NCBI GenBank assembly: GCA_028015205.1
Contig: JAPWFG010000019.1
Coordinates: forward strand, 3,348,001 to 3,412,000
Origin: Mytilisepta virgata
Taxonomy: Eukaryota; Mollusca; Bivalvia; Mytilida; Mytilidae
DNA length: 64,000 bases
Reading direction: 5' to 3'
Below, in pieces: positions 23,132 to 35,500 of this stretch; within the stretch, counting starts at the first letter, position 1; each line of letters starts with the position of its first letter. Below the pieces are notes generated by a model. That model was given only the letters and a program-made list of their open reading frames with translations, was not told the DNA's origin and did no database searches. Both the position numbers and the translations under genes were made by a program.

Positions 23132-24806
23132 AAACTAGAGGCTCTCAAGAGCCTGTATCGCTCACCTGTATTTAACTTTTCACCTTGAGCAGGACTATAA
23201 AAATTTAAGTGTTCCAGTCAGTTTGGCTGGTTTTTCTATAGATTTCTATGTTAAACTAAGTTTAGCTGTGGCAGCCATCTTGGTTGACAATCCAGGTTGA
23301 ATGACATCATTCTGAAAGAGGACCATCCAAGGACCAATGCTGCCAAGTTCAGTTCAAATGGGCTCAGTAGTTTCAGACGAAAAGATTTTTGAGTGAATTT
23401 CCCCTAGGGTCCTGAGTTAAACTAAGTTTGGCTGTGGCGGCCATCTTGGTTCACAGTCCATGAAATCCGACACATTTCTGAAAGAGGACATCCTAAGAAC
23501 CACTGCTGCCAAGTCTGGTTCCAATCTGTCAAGTGGTTTCAGAAAAGAAGATTTTTCAATGAATTTTCCCATAGAGCCCTATGTTAAACTAAGTTCAGCT
23601 GTGGTGGCCATCTTGGTTCAAAGTCTGGGTCATCGGACACAATTCTGAAAGAGGACCATCTATGGACCATTGCTACCAAATCTAGTTCTAATTGACTTAG
23701 TAGTTTCAGACAAGAAGATTTTTGAGTGAATTTCCCTTATGTTAAACTAAGTTCGGCTGTGGCGGCCATCTTGGTTCACAGTCCACAAAATCTGACAAAT
23801 TTCTGAAAGAGGACCTCCTAAGGACCATTGTTGCCAAGTCTGGTTCCAATTGGTCAAGTTGTTTCAGACAAGAAGACTTTTCAAGGAATTTCCCATAGGG
23901 CCCTATGTTAAACTAAGTTTGGTTGTGGCGGCCATATTGGTTGTCAGTCCAGGTCATCAGACACAATTCTGAAAGAAGATCATCTAAGGACCATTCCTGC
24001 CAAGTTTTATTCCAATTGTCCTTTCAGTTTCATAGAAGAAGATTTTTGAAATTCACCCCCCCCCCCCCCCTTTTCTATATTTAGTAACAGCAGCCATGTC
24101 CGTTGGAAGTCAAGAATACCGCACACATTTTTGGACGGGGACCCCCAAGGACCATTCCACCAAAGTTTGCTGCCAATTGGCCCAGTGGTTTCAGAGGAAA
24201 TGATCTTTAAAGGAAAGTTTATGCCGGATGCCGTCTTTAAAGGGCAAAAACTCCTATAAGGGGTCAATCAATGATGTTGGTCATGTTGACTTATTTGTAG
24301 ATCTTACTTTGTTGAACATTTTTGCTGTTTACAGTTTGCCTTTATCTATAATAATATTCAAAATAATAACCTAAAACTGCAAAATTTCCTTAAAATTAAC
24401 AATTCAGGGGCAATAACCCAACTAACGGTTGGCCGATTCGTCTGAAAATTTCATGGCAAGTAGATCTTGACCTGATGAACATTTTTACCCCATGTCAGTT
24501 TTGCTCTAAATGCTTTAGTTTTTGAGATATAAGCCAAAAGCTACAGTTTACCCCTATGTTCTATTTTTAGCCATGTCGGCCATATTGGTTGGCAGGCAGG
24601 GTCATCAGACACACTTTTTAAACTAGATACCCTAATGATACTTTTGGCCAAGTTTGGTTCCATTTGGCCCAGTAGTTTCAGAGGAGAAGATTTTTGTAAA
24701 AGTTAACAGACAACGACAACGACGACGGACGACGACAGATGAGAAAAGCGATGAGAAAGTGATGAGAAAAGCTCACTTGACCTTTCAGGTCAGGTGAGCT
24801 AAAAAG
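23132..24806 (+). mobile_element. Family F1 element, complete, long core array
   Basis: 5' hairpin AGGCTCTCAAGAGCCT at 23139-23154, box GCTCACCTG at 23160-23168. At least five core units of about 150 nt follow (GTTAAACTAAGTTCGGCTG, GGCGGCCATCTTGGTT, AGGACCATCTAAGGACC), then a poly-C tract (24055-24070), a GACGACGGACGACG tract, and the 3' hairpin TGACCTTTCAGGTCA at 24777-24793. Confidence 0.85.
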
Positions 24807-24944
24807 GGATTATTTGTTATTATTTTCCGATGTTAGTGTTACCAACTATCTACACAACAGTGATCATCATTATAGTGAAGTTTCATAAAGATTGTTCCAA
24901 CCATCTCTGAGAACTCTGAGACTTTCTACATCTAATCTATCCCA

Positions 24945-25612
24945 GTGAGCTTGAAATTAAGGATACTACAGATACACCAAATTCCGCTTCATATTTGGAT
25001 TGGTTTCTTGAAATATACAATGAGGGACATTTGAAGACAAAACTTTATGACAAACGTGATGACTTCAACTTTTCTATTGTTAACTTTCCCTTCTTCAGTA
25101 GCAATATACCAGCATCACCTGCAGATGGCGTCTATGTTTCTCAGCTTATCCGATTTTCAAGTGCATGCGTGAGTTACCCTGACTTTCAACAAAGAGGATT
25201 ACTGCTGTCACAAAAGCTTCTTAACCAGGGTTTTATCAGGGATAAGTAGATGTCATCACTTAAGAAATTTTACGGTTGTCATCACGAATTGATTGACCGT
25301 TACAGTGTTCCAATATCTAAGATGATGTTGGACCTGTTCCCACTGTCGTAACATTTCATGTGCCTCCACCAATTTGTGAATTCCACTGGATTGACTTTGT
25401 TGAACTTCACGACGGGTGCCGTATATGGAGCAGAAACTGCTTACCCTTCCGGAGCACCTCGGTTCACTCTTGTTTTTTTTAGAAGTTTGTGTTGTTTTTT
25501 TTAGTTTTCTGTGTTTATTTGTTGTGCTTGTGGTTGTTCATTTGTCTTCCCGGGTTTGTCTGTGCAATAGATTATGTTTTTTTTTATTGCTCCTTAGGTA
25601 TATTTGTCCTTT
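24945..25612 (+). mobile_element. Retroelement reverse-transcriptase 3' fragment with downstream UTR
   Basis: Conceptual translation from about 24949 gives ELEIKDTTDTPNSASYLDW, KLYDKRDDFNFSIVNFPF, SSNIPASPADGVYVSQLIRF, then a TAG at 25247 and SLKKFYGCHHELIDRYSVPI. I recognise the LYDKRDDFNF / GVYVSQLIR wording from reverse-transcriptase proteins dispersed in many invertebrate genomes; the class is not certain. The 3' part (25300-25612) has a reverse-oriented paralogue at 32112-32401 plus 36120-36138. Confidence 0.7.
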
Positions 25613-26907
25613 TTTCTAAAAGAGAACCATCTAAGGACCATTACTGCTAAATTTTGTTCCAACTGGCTTAGTGGATTCAGACAAGAAGATTTTGAAATGA
25701 ATTTTCCCATAGAGTCCAATATTTAACTAAGTTCGGCCGTGGCAGCCATCCTGGTTGACAATCCGGGTGATTGGACACAATTCTGAAAGAGGACCATCTA
25801 AGGACCATTTCTACCAAGTCTGCTGCCAAGTCTGGTTCCAATATGTCAAGTGGTTTCACACAAGAAGATTTTTCAATGAATTTTCCCATAGGGCCTTATG
25901 TTAAACTAAGTTCGGCTGTGGCGGCCACCTTGGTTGACAGTCCGGGTCATCCGATGAATTTCTGAAAGAGGACCATTAAAGGACCATTGCTACCAAGTCT
26001 AGTTCTAATTGGCTTAGTGGTTTCAGACAAGAAGATTTTTGAGTGAATTTTGCATAGGGTTCTATGTTAAACTAAGTTCAGCTGTGGAGGCCATCTTGGA
26101 TCACGAACCAGGTCATCGGACATACTTCTGAAAGAGAACCTCCTAAGGACCATTACTGCCAAGTTTGGTACCAATTGCCCTTGTAGTTTCATAGAAGATA
26201 TTTTTGAAATTCATCCCCCCCCCTTTTTTCCTTTTTTTAGTAACAGCAGCCATGTCGGTAGGGATGCCAGACATTATTTCGGAAGGGGGCCACCCAAGGA
26301 CTATTCCACCAAAGTTTGGTGCCAATTGGCCAAATGGTTTCAGAAGAAAAGATCTTTAAAGGAAAGTTTACGCTGGATGCCGTCTTTAAAGGGTAAAAAC
26401 TCCTATAAGGGGTCAATCGATGATTTTGGTCATGTTGACTTATTTGTAGATATTACTTTGTTGAACATTTTTGCTGTTTACAGTTTGTCTTTCTCTATAA
26501 TAATATTCAAGATAATAACCAAAAACTGCAAAACTTCCATAAAATTAACAATTCAGGGGCAATAACCCAACAAAGGTTGACCGATTTGTCAGAAAATTTC
26601 ATGGCAGGTAGATCTTGACCTGATGAACATTTTTACCCTGTCAGTTTTGCTGTAAATGCTTTAGTTTTTGAGATATAAGACAAAAACTGCAGTTTACCCC
26701 TATGTTCTATTTTAAGCAATGGATGCCATGTTTGATTGTGGATCAAAACCTCAGATATATTTTGTAAACTAGATACCCTAAGGAACATTCACTTAAACTT
26801 TTAAAGTATTTTGAACAGTAGTTTCTGAGGAGAAGATCCTTGAAATAGTTAACGACAATGGACGACTGATAAGCTCACATGGCCCTTTGGCCAGGTGAGC
26901 TGAAAAA
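25613..26907 (+). mobile_element. Family F1 element, 5' truncated
   Basis: Starts inside a core unit (GAGAACCATCTAAGGACC) right after the retroelement 3' end. Several core units, a poly-C tract near 26214, a block shared with 24200-24700 (GGGCAATAACCCAAC), and the 3' hairpin TGGCCCTTTGGCCA with AGGTGAGCTGAAAA. Confidence 0.75.
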
Positions 26908-26929
26908 AATCCAAAGAAATGGAACAATA

Positions 26930-26967
26930 ACAATATGTCATCCCGACTACTTCTGGGGGCGACATAA
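26930..26967 (+). mobile_element. Possible family F7 3' end
   Basis: ATGTCATCCCGACTACTTC followed by TGGGGGCGACATAATAAT forms a stem of ATGTC/GACAT plus CCC/GGG. The last arm complements the box ATGTCGCCC at 22275. If both belong to one element, F1 copies and the RT fragment between them are later insertions. Confidence 0.4.
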
Positions 26968-26970
26968 TAA

Positions 26971-27780
26971 TAAACTAGAGGCTCAGTGGGCTGAGCCTGT
27001 ATCGCTCACCTGACAAAATGCTTCTACAAACTTCCATTAATTCTTTGGTTGAATTTGCTTCAAAAGTTTCAGAGCAGATGATCAAAATATATTTTTCTCA
27101 TAGGGTCCAAAGTTAAAAGTATTTCCCCCCTGGCGGCCATGTTTTTCTCAGATTTGAACATAATGAGCCAACTTTGTAAAGGACCTTCCATACATCATTC
27201 CAGTACAGTTTTATTTAATTTGCTATTATAGTTTTAGAGGAGATGATCAAAATATGTTTTTTTCCATAGGCATGTATGTTAAACAATGTTCCTGCTGTCA
27301 GCTATGATGTTTGTCGCATTCGAACGAAATGAGCAAATCCCTCTAAAGGACCTTCCATACATCATTCCAGAACAGTTTGGTTAAATATGCTTCAACAGTT
27401 TCAGAGGAGATGATCAAAATATGTTTGTCCCATAGGGTCCAATGTTAAACCACATTCCTCGTTGGTGGTTATGTGTGTTGTTGAATTGGAACGAAATGAG
27501 CAATCTTTGTTAAGAACCTTCCAAGCATCATTCAAGTACAGTTTGATTCAATTTGCTTCAATAGCTTCAGAGGAGATGAACTTTAACATGTTTTCCCATA
27601 GGGTCCAATGTTAAACTATGTCCTGCGCTGGCAGAAATGTTTTACAGCAGGTCCGAAAAATTTCAACAATCTCAGTATAGGACCTTCCATACATCATTCC
27701 TGTAAAGTTTGGTTAAATTAGCTCAAGTAGTTTCAGAGGAGATGAACTTTAACATGTTTTCCCATTGCTTGTGATTGCTT
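26971..27780 (+). mobile_element. Family F1 element, 3' truncated
   Basis: 5' hairpin with a perfect 7-bp stem GGCTCAG-TGGG-CTGAGCC, box GCTCACCTG, then five core units of about 130 nt (AGGACCTTCCATACATCATTCC, TTTCAGAGGAGATGA). It stops at about 27765 without the 3' hairpin. Confidence 0.75.
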
Positions 27781-27869
27781 CTCCTCTGAAACGGTAAAAG
27801 ATAGCTGATAAAATGTAATGGAGAAAATGTTGAGGACGTTGATACCTAGCTTTGTTACATTTGCATATG

Positions 27870-28060
27870 ACGTCATTTTATAGGCATAATTGCCCCTAGA
27901 ACGTTTAAATTTTCGTTTTTTGGCTAATAACTTAATACCGGTACAAGATAGAGGCATGGGGTCTTTTGTTTTGACACCAGGGACAAATGACCTTCAAAAT
28001 GGTGTCAAGGTCAAAGGTCAAGGTCATGTTCTAGAAAATGATGTTTTTCTAATTTAAAGT
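27870..28060 (+). repeat. Dispersed repeat with clustered AGGTCA half-sites, copy 1
   Basis: Shares CCTAGAACGTT, TAACTT, GGCATGGGRTCTT and an AGGTCA cluster with 29465-29625. Half-sites at 28008-28013, 28015-28020 and 28021-28026 give spacings of 1 and 0. AGGTCA is the nuclear-receptor half-site; any binding is inference. Confidence 0.6.
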
Positions 28061-29460
28061 GTAATACATGGAATTTTTTCAAAAATGCATTATTTTTTAG
28101 CAGGAATCATTTAAAATATGTTATTTTCCATTTTCGTAAGAGAAAAAATGAGAAAAAATGAAAAATTTTTAAAGATTGAAAAATTTGAAAAAAAAAAACA
28201 TTTTTTCTTAGCGCAAAATTGTTTTGGCAGTATTTCATATTTGTCTTTGATGTAGCATTTTGGTATTTTATAGTACTCCTAGAATTACCTCAACTTTTAG
28301 CTGTATCTCTTAAAATTATAGATCTCCAACATAGGTTGAGGTAAACTTTTTTTTTCTAATAATTAGAAAAGCATTCCTCTTATTGATATAAAATGGGTAC
28401 CGGAGGGTAAAATGGGTCTTTGCACATCTCAAAACTATGAAGAGTTTTAAATCTGATTTAATATAGTAAGAGTTCTGGCCTTTCAAAAATTGAAAATTTA
28501 AAAATATCAACCGGAAGTGAACTTTTTTTCATGATATCAACTTAAAAAGTGTGGCAAATTGATGACAGTGATGATTAGATTTCAAAAATATCTAAGAGTC
28601 ACAAATGACCTTTTAATGTGTAAAATAATAACCCCCCCCCCCCCCCCCATTTCGATTTGAGCGAATTTACATTGATTTTACTGAATTTACATGTAAATGC
28701 ATATAAAGTACATGTAGACAGCTAGGGGATATCAAGGGCTTTGTTAATGAGAAAAAATTATGACGCTAACTCCAACCAATTTCCTGAAAATAGCGTTCGC
28801 GCAGTGCAGTGCAGTAATAAAAAGCTATTTTCCGCCAGAAGACACAAGATTCGTCCAAACGTAACCAATTTATTGCATCCGAATGTAAAAATTTCGCGTC
28901 AAATTAACAGTACTTTATTTACGGAGATGTCGTCTGCTGAACATGGCAGCAGAAATCGAAATAAATAAATCGTGAGATCAAATTTCTACATGAATCTTCA
29001 TTCTGACATAAGTAGATGTGTACACTTGCACTCAGTTTTCTATTAATGACTATTTCCACATGAAACAGCAAATTGCATTATCCTGTGCCATGTTCACCCG
29101 ACGACGTCCTCTCTCGAAAAGAAAGAAATAAACTAAGTCCAGACATATATAAATGGCCGTCACATGACTTACACAACGTCATACAGCCTTCCTAAAATAG
29201 AAGTAAACATTATAGTAGAAATGTACTTTTACTGTCACTTGTGTATCTAGATAAATAAAAATACAATGCCCCCCTACATGTATTCAGCAATCCTTGGAAA
29301 ACTTGCAATCGATAAATAAAAAAAAATTGATTCATAAACAAACAAACAAACAAACAAATAAACAAAAAAAAAGCCTGTCCCGCTTTCCGAAAAAGAGATA
29401 TTGCTACTTCATTATAATTTTTTTTCTTTCTTTTTTTAATTTTTTTTTTTCATCTTTTGG
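28061..29460. other. Intron sequence with simple repeats, no gene seen
   Basis: Holds a poly-C run at 28632-28648 and an AAAC-type simple repeat at 29335-29362. ORF 28741-28968 (75 codons) has no recognisable domain and no splice context matching the host gene. Confidence 0.6.
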
Positions 29461-29464
29461 GAGA

Positions 29465-29625
29465 AATTGCGCCTAGAACGTTGAAACTTAAGGTTTTTCG
29501 TTTATAACTTGACGATGGTACATAATAATGGCATGGGATCTTCTGCAATGACCTCAGCGACCAATGACCTTGAAATAGGTCACAAGGTCAAAGGTCAAGG
29601 TCATGACCTAGATTACATATTCTGC
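29465..29625 (+). repeat. Dispersed repeat with clustered AGGTCA half-sites, copy 2
   Basis: Diverged copy of the repeat at 27870. AGGTCA occurs at 29577, 29585, 29592 and 29598, and TGACCT at 29604, so spacing-1, spacing-0 and palindromic arrangements occur in about 33 nt. Confidence 0.6.
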
Positions 29626-30249
29626 AGTTTTTCACACTTTATAAGGTTTTTTCAGATTTTTCAAGCAATTAAAGTTATTGAAAGCGTGAAATTCAGGCAC
29701 TACTTTTGATGACGTCATTTCTGGGAACGTTGTTATTTCTGTAGACGTTGTTAGACGTTTTGAATATGTTGGAATGTTAATTAATGTGACAATGTTACAA
29801 CCCATGAAAACGTCAAGAATTTTCAATTTCTAAGGTCATATTAATGACGTTTTTGATGTTTATAGGGCAAAGCAGTATAATTCACCACAAACATTTAGTT
29901 AACCAGAAATAAACATTTTTCTTGGTGATTCAAACTAGCAGCCCTAATATTTTTATAAAAATTGTGAAATTACCTATCATATCAAACCAGAAGTGATATT
30001 TGTAATACTGGAAGTAGCATAATACCTCCCTTATTTCAATCAAAAGTACATAGAACCATATATATTTGCAATCGCTGAAACCTTAGGTATGTACCAAAAA
30101 TTACATTTTAAACCTCAATTTTTTTATCAACATATGTGCAATTGAGGTGGAAAGACCTTCAATTGTTCTCTGAACAATTGGTTTTTAATTTGTTCTATAT
30201 TTTCTTGTATTTATTAAATAAAAATAAAGAAATATTTATAGTTTTTTTT

Positions 30250-30956
30250 TAACCAGAGGTTCCTTGGAGCCTGATCGCTTACCTGTGAACCTGAGCACCA
30301 TGGTTGGCAAAATTGGTTCACATTTGACTGAAAGACGACCAATGCTGTTATGTTTGGTTCAAATTAGCTCAGTGGTTCTCATAGGACTACTATGTTAAAC
30401 CAAGTTTGGGCTATGGCAGCCATTTTGTATTGCCGACCGAGTCATTGGACACAATTCTGAAAGTGGACAACCTAAGGACCATTGCTGCCAACTTTAGTTC
30501 AAATTGGCTCAGTGGTTAAGGACAAGAAGAAATTTTAGTGATTTTCCAATAGGGTTCTACGTTAAACTCAGTTCTGCTATGGCGGTCATCTTGGATCATG
30601 GACTGGGTCATTGGACACAATTCTGAAAGAGGACTACCTTAGGACCATTGCTGCCAAGTTTGGTTCAAATTGGCTCGGTGGTTTCAGACAAGAAGAAATT
30701 TTAGTGATTTTCCAATAGGGTCCTATGTTAAACTAAGTTCGGCTATGGTGGCCATCTTGGATCACGGACCAGATCATTGGACATAATTCTGAAAGAAGAC
30801 CACCTAAGGACCATTGCTGCCAAGTTTTGTTCAAATTGGCACAGTGGTTTCAGAAGAGAAGATCTTTAAGTGAAATGTTGACAGACGACGGATGATGGAC
30901 GGATGCCAAGTGATGAGAAAAGCTCACATGGCCTTTTAGGCCAGGTGAGCTAAAAA
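30250..30956 (+). mobile_element. Family F1 element, complete and compact
   Basis: 5' hairpin GGTTCCTTGGAGCC (one G-T pair), box ATCGCTTACCTG, about four core units, GACGACGGATGATGGACGG, and the 3' terminus at 30921-30955 with the perfect stem TGGCCTTTTAGGCCA inside AGCTCAC/GTGAGCT. Confidence 0.85.
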
Positions 30957-31617
30957 TGTCTTAATGTCTGCCAATTATCTACATCTACCAAATAAAAACC
31001 ACCTTCAACTTAATGAAGATTACATGTCACAGGAGCCAGACATAGATTAATAAATTTACAATTTGAAAATATAATAAGAAAGAGTTCTAAACAAAAAATC
31101 CAGCTTTGGATCGTGATAATCTTAACATTTATATAGCTTAAGGGCAATTAACACCTATTTAATCACTGTTTAGTGGCACTGAGGACTAATTAATGGTTTA
31201 ATCAATCAAGGGAATGATGTTTTCTTTCGATCATAAGCGGCAATTAGGTCGTACACGAGTTTCGCGAAATTTCAACATGTTAAAAAATATAGCATCTCGG
31301 CCAAGTCGGATAGCATCTCGGCGACTTGGATAGGATTTTGGCAATTTCTGATAGCATCTCAGTGCCGATATGCTAAAGGGGCCCAGGGAGAACACTGAAA
31401 GTGAATCATTCAAAAAAACTTAGTCAAGTTATATATGTAACCTAAACATATGACATTTATGAAGACATTCATGCATAGAAAATTGATTATCTACACCCTA
31501 TGTTGGATAAGAAATTGAAATACACTAAACTCATTTTTAATGCAGGACTGATAGTGTATGTCTTTTATCCTTGACTATTGCAGGCAAGACAAAACTTATA
31601 GCATAAGGTATATGTAA

Positions 31618-32111
31618 CAATAACTAGAGGCTCTCAAGAGCATGTATTACTCACTTGGATTTAACTTGTCCACCTTCAGGAGGACTAAAAATTTAAGTGT
31701 AGCAGTTATCTTGGCTGGCTTTACCATAGGTACAATGTTAAACAAAGTTAAGGTGTCTTAGTTGACATTCAAGGTTATCAAACACAATTCTGAAAGAGGA
31801 CCATTGCTGCCATTAGGCTGGTTCCAAATGGCCAAGTTTTGATATGATGATCTGCAAATTAAATTTTCCCATAGGTTCCTATTTGTTAAACTAAGTTCAG
31901 CTTTGGCGGCCATCTTGATTGACCAGGGCAGGTCAGCAGGACATAATTCTGAAAAGGGACCATCTAATGACCATTGCTGCCAAGTCTGGTCCCATTTACC
32001 AAGTGGTCTCAGATAAGATTTTTAAATAAATTTTCCCATAGGACCTATGTTACAAGTCTGGTTCCAATTGGCTCAGTGGTTTCAGACAAGAAGATTATTT
32101 AATGAATTTTC
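31618..32111 (+). mobile_element. Family F1 element, left part, split by nested insertions
   Basis: 5' hairpin region GGCTCTCAAGAGC and TACTCACTTGG, then core units up to about 32111, where retroelement sequence begins. The element resumes at 36139 and ends at 36476. Confidence 0.75.
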
Positions 32112-32401
32112 CCATACTTTGTCCTGTGCTAAATATACCTAAGGAGCAATCCAGAATATGCAATCCATTAGACAGACAAAACCCAGGAAGACAAATGAAC
32201 AACCACAAGCAGAACACAAACATTGAACAACACGAACTGCTATAAAAACCAGGAGTGAACTCAGGAAGGGTAAGCATTTCCTGCTCCGTATACGGCACCC
32301 ATCGTGAAGTTCAATAAATGTCAATCCGGTGGTAGTCACAAATCGGTGGAGGTACCGGTACATGAAATGTTACGACAGTGGGAACAGGTCCAACATCATC
32401 T
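32112..32401 (-). mobile_element. Retroelement 3' fragment in reverse, split by the pogo element
   Basis: Reverse-complement match to about 25320-25612 (GCTCCGTATACGGCACCC, GGAACAGGTCCAACATCATC). The missing piece GATATTGGAACACTGTAAC continues at 36120-36138, on the other side of the pogo insertion. Confidence 0.8.
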
Positions 32402-32851
32402 TACTGTAAAACGGTGTGTATTATACGCACATTTATGCCTTTAATTCATAATTTGTAGATGGGGTGCGTATTATAGATCACTATAACATATTTAAGACTT
32501 TTTTCAGGATGGAAACAGAGCGCCGGTATCACGATGTTCGTATCTATTTGACATTTTGAGATCGATTTTTGTATGTTTTCATTATTGTTGCATGTTCTAG
32601 TTTATGTTTTGAATAAAATCTTCATGTTTATATGTAATGAAGTTGTTTTTTACTTACTGCCAATGAATATTATCCCAATAAAATTAGAAACACTGAAAGT
32701 AAATACCGATAAGCTTTGTCGACCGCCATTTTGTTTGTCACCCTTCTCAGACGAATTGAAATTACTTGGGATAAACCAATATGAGTACCATCCTCTGTGA
32801 CTAATTGAAATTGACCTTAGATTACCTGGGGCTTGTGTACATGTCACAATA

Positions 32852-35500
32852 CCGTAAAACGGTGTGTATTATATGCACATTTATGCCTTTAATTCATAAT
32901 TTGCAGATGGGGGTGCGTATTATAGATCACTATAACATATTTAAGCCTTTTTTCCAGGATGGAAACAGAGCGCCGGCATCACGAAGTTCGTATCTATTTG
33001 ACATTTTGAGATCGTTTTTTGTATGTTTCCATTATTGTTGCATGTTCTTATTTTATGTTTTGAATAAAATCTTCATATTTATATGTAATGAAGTTGTTTT
33101 TTACTTACTGCCAATGAATGTTATCCCAATAAAATAAGAAACACTGAAAGTAAATACCGATAAACTTTGCCGACCGCCATTTTGTTTGTCATCACAACAG
33201 ATCAGGAGGAATTAATCAATACATACTACCCCTCTCAGATGACTAACTGAAATTGACCTTAGATTACTTGGAGCTTATGTACATGTCACAATAATTACAA
33301 TCAAAACAATTTCGATTTTTATTGAATGTGATTTATTGTCATTAATTAACAAAGTTCATACTAAATAAGCACTAATTAAACAATCAACAATAATAGTACT
33401 AATCAAATAATAAATCACATGTTAATCATGATCAAGCACTAATTGAATTTAAGTAACAATGTTAATAAATATTGTCACTTTATTCAAAAACCATCGAATT
33501 CTTCTTCATCACTATCTTCTCTAAAGATGCGATAAATATCCTGTAAGACTACCAGTGGCGTGTCTTCTTCATCTTGGTAGTACAGATCATTATCGTCATC
33601 TTCTTCATCTTCTATTTGAGTGGTAGGGTTGTTGGTCACCATATCATCCCAGACGATATCATCTTCCGACCCATCCATGGCATTTGATATTGTACACTTC
33701 TTGAAAGCTCTGATGATGATCTGAGGGTCCAATTCCTGCCATGCTTCTACGATCCAGGTACAGATGGTACACAAGTCTGCTTTTCTCATACGACCGCCCG
33801 CTGTAAATGAATGATCATCGGCCTGGAGCAATGCGTTCCATTTCTGTCATAGAGCAATCTTCATGGGTTTGTTGATGCTGACATCGAGTGGTTGGAGCAT
33901 TGACGTCATACCACCAGGAATTACTACTAAATCTGTTCTCTGCTCATCTAAGATTGCTTTTGCTTGGTCGGTACGATGGCAACGAAAAGCATCTAATACT
34001 AACATGCTTCTGGTAAGTCCTGCACCGGGTCGCCTATCCCATACTCTTTGTAACCAGTCTTTGGTAATTTTGTCATCGAACCAGCCTTTCTCATGAACTT
34101 GTACTATAATACCTTTTGGGAATGGTAGCTTTGGTATTGTTTTTCTCTTAAATACTACATAAGGCGGAAGTTTGCCCCCATCTACTGTACAAGCTAACAT
34201 TACGGTGAAGCAGTTTTTCTCATTTCCCGTGGTCTTAATGCTGACAGACGAAGCTCCTTTTGAAGCGATGGTTGTTTCTGCAGGAAGATCAAATGTTAGA
34301 GGCATCTGGTCGGCATTTCCTATTTGAGACAGACTATAGTTCTTTTTGCGTAATTTTATTATAAAAGACTGGAATTTGGTCAGTCGTGCCTCATAATCTG
34401 GTGGCAATTTCTGACTAATATGCATTCTACGGCGTATTGATAAATTGCTGCGTCTCAGGAAAGCATATGCCCAGTCAACTGACCCATTGAATTGTGGTGT
34501 ATTAGTCTGGCCTGCCACTTTGATGGCCTTAAGTCTTAGCTCTGTAGTAGACACTGCATAGCCCTGAAGTATACGATCGATAACCCATTGAAGTACTTCT
34601 GCTTCAATTTCAGGAAAGTGAGCGGAACTTCCCCTTTCTGCCTTTTTAGTTTTGGGTATTTTTTATAATCTGTCTTTTTGTTTTCTCCATAGACGTACAT
34701 TTGCCTCATTCACGGTAAATTCTCGACCAGCTGCGCGATTGCCATGTGCCACAGTATAAGAGATAACTTTTAATTTTTCCCGAGCAGTGAAAGACTGACG
34801 TATTTTACCCATCTTCTGGTAATGAAAATTCGGAGGTTAACTTCATTTTAAATTTCGTACCTTATATACTATTTTCTTATAAATGTTTACATAACTGAGT
34901 TTAATTCAACCTACTATTTATTCCTTTGATCCTATTTAATTATTGGCTTGGGTAAACTTGTATATAAAATGATCAAAGAAGTAGAAGCTTGGGTACGGTA
35001 TGTTAACCTTTATTGGTTTTCTAATTAATTATAATTACAAGAGAATTAGCTTGGGTACTACTAACTAAAATACGTAATAATTACTTGTACTTACATTTCA
35101 AAGAATTAAAATTAAATTAATAATTGATATTCAAGACATAACTTGGTCGTTATTTTTGGAAAATCGTCACTTTTCCAGACTTGTTTAAAGTCTATATGTT
35201 CACTTAGTTCTTCCGTTTACAACCCCAATGATAATAAAATCCTAAATTTTGTCAAATATAGGAGATCTTTGTATTATATTTATGTATTAATGGGTTTAAT
35301 GAAGAGATTTAAAGACTCGATTAACATAAAACACCACTTCATCAAGAAAATACGGTCTCAGTAATGACGATCTCAATTCAGTCTTGACTCCCAATCTTGC
35401 CGCGTATTATCCATACGAACTAAGTTTTTTCCAGGATTTTTATACACAAATCCACTGTGCGTATAATACACAAATGCGTATTATACACAGCGTTTTACGG
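32852..35500 (-). mobile_element. Inner pogo/Tigger-like element with transposase gene
   Basis: About 2.65 kb with inverted ends CCGTAAAACGGTGTGTATTA and TTATACACAGCGTTTTACGG, flanked by TA (32850-32851 and 35501-35502). It lies in the outer copy at a site whose intact form occurs within the inner copy itself (CACAATAATTACAATC at 33286). One transposase pseudogene on the minus strand. Confidence 0.87.
33484..34812 (-). pseudogene. pogo/Tigger-like (POGK-like) transposase, two in-frame stops
   Basis: One 442-codon frame from ATG at 34812 to TGA at 33484, broken by TAA at 34663-34665 and TGA at 33847-33849, with no frameshift. N-terminal MGKIRQSFTAREKLKVI looks like the psq/CENP-B helix-turn-helix. 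The DDE/D catalytic domain shows NADQMPLTFD (first D), MLVLDAFRCH (second D) and PLDVSINKPMK (third D). The C-terminal tail is acidic (EDEEDDDNDLYYQDEED). The TGA probably arose from CGA (CpG decay), since the text then reads IAL-R-QKWN as in related proteins. The function would be cut-and-paste transposition at TA sites; this copy is dead. Confidence 0.88.

Noticed and set aside
28741..28968. 75-codon ORF rich in Asn, Arg and Lys
   Set aside because: No domain recognised, no similarity to neighbours, no splice phase that fits the host gene; length is expected by chance in this much sequence.
33863..34096. Plus-strand ORF of 77 codons
   Set aside because: Antisense shadow of the pogo transposase frame.
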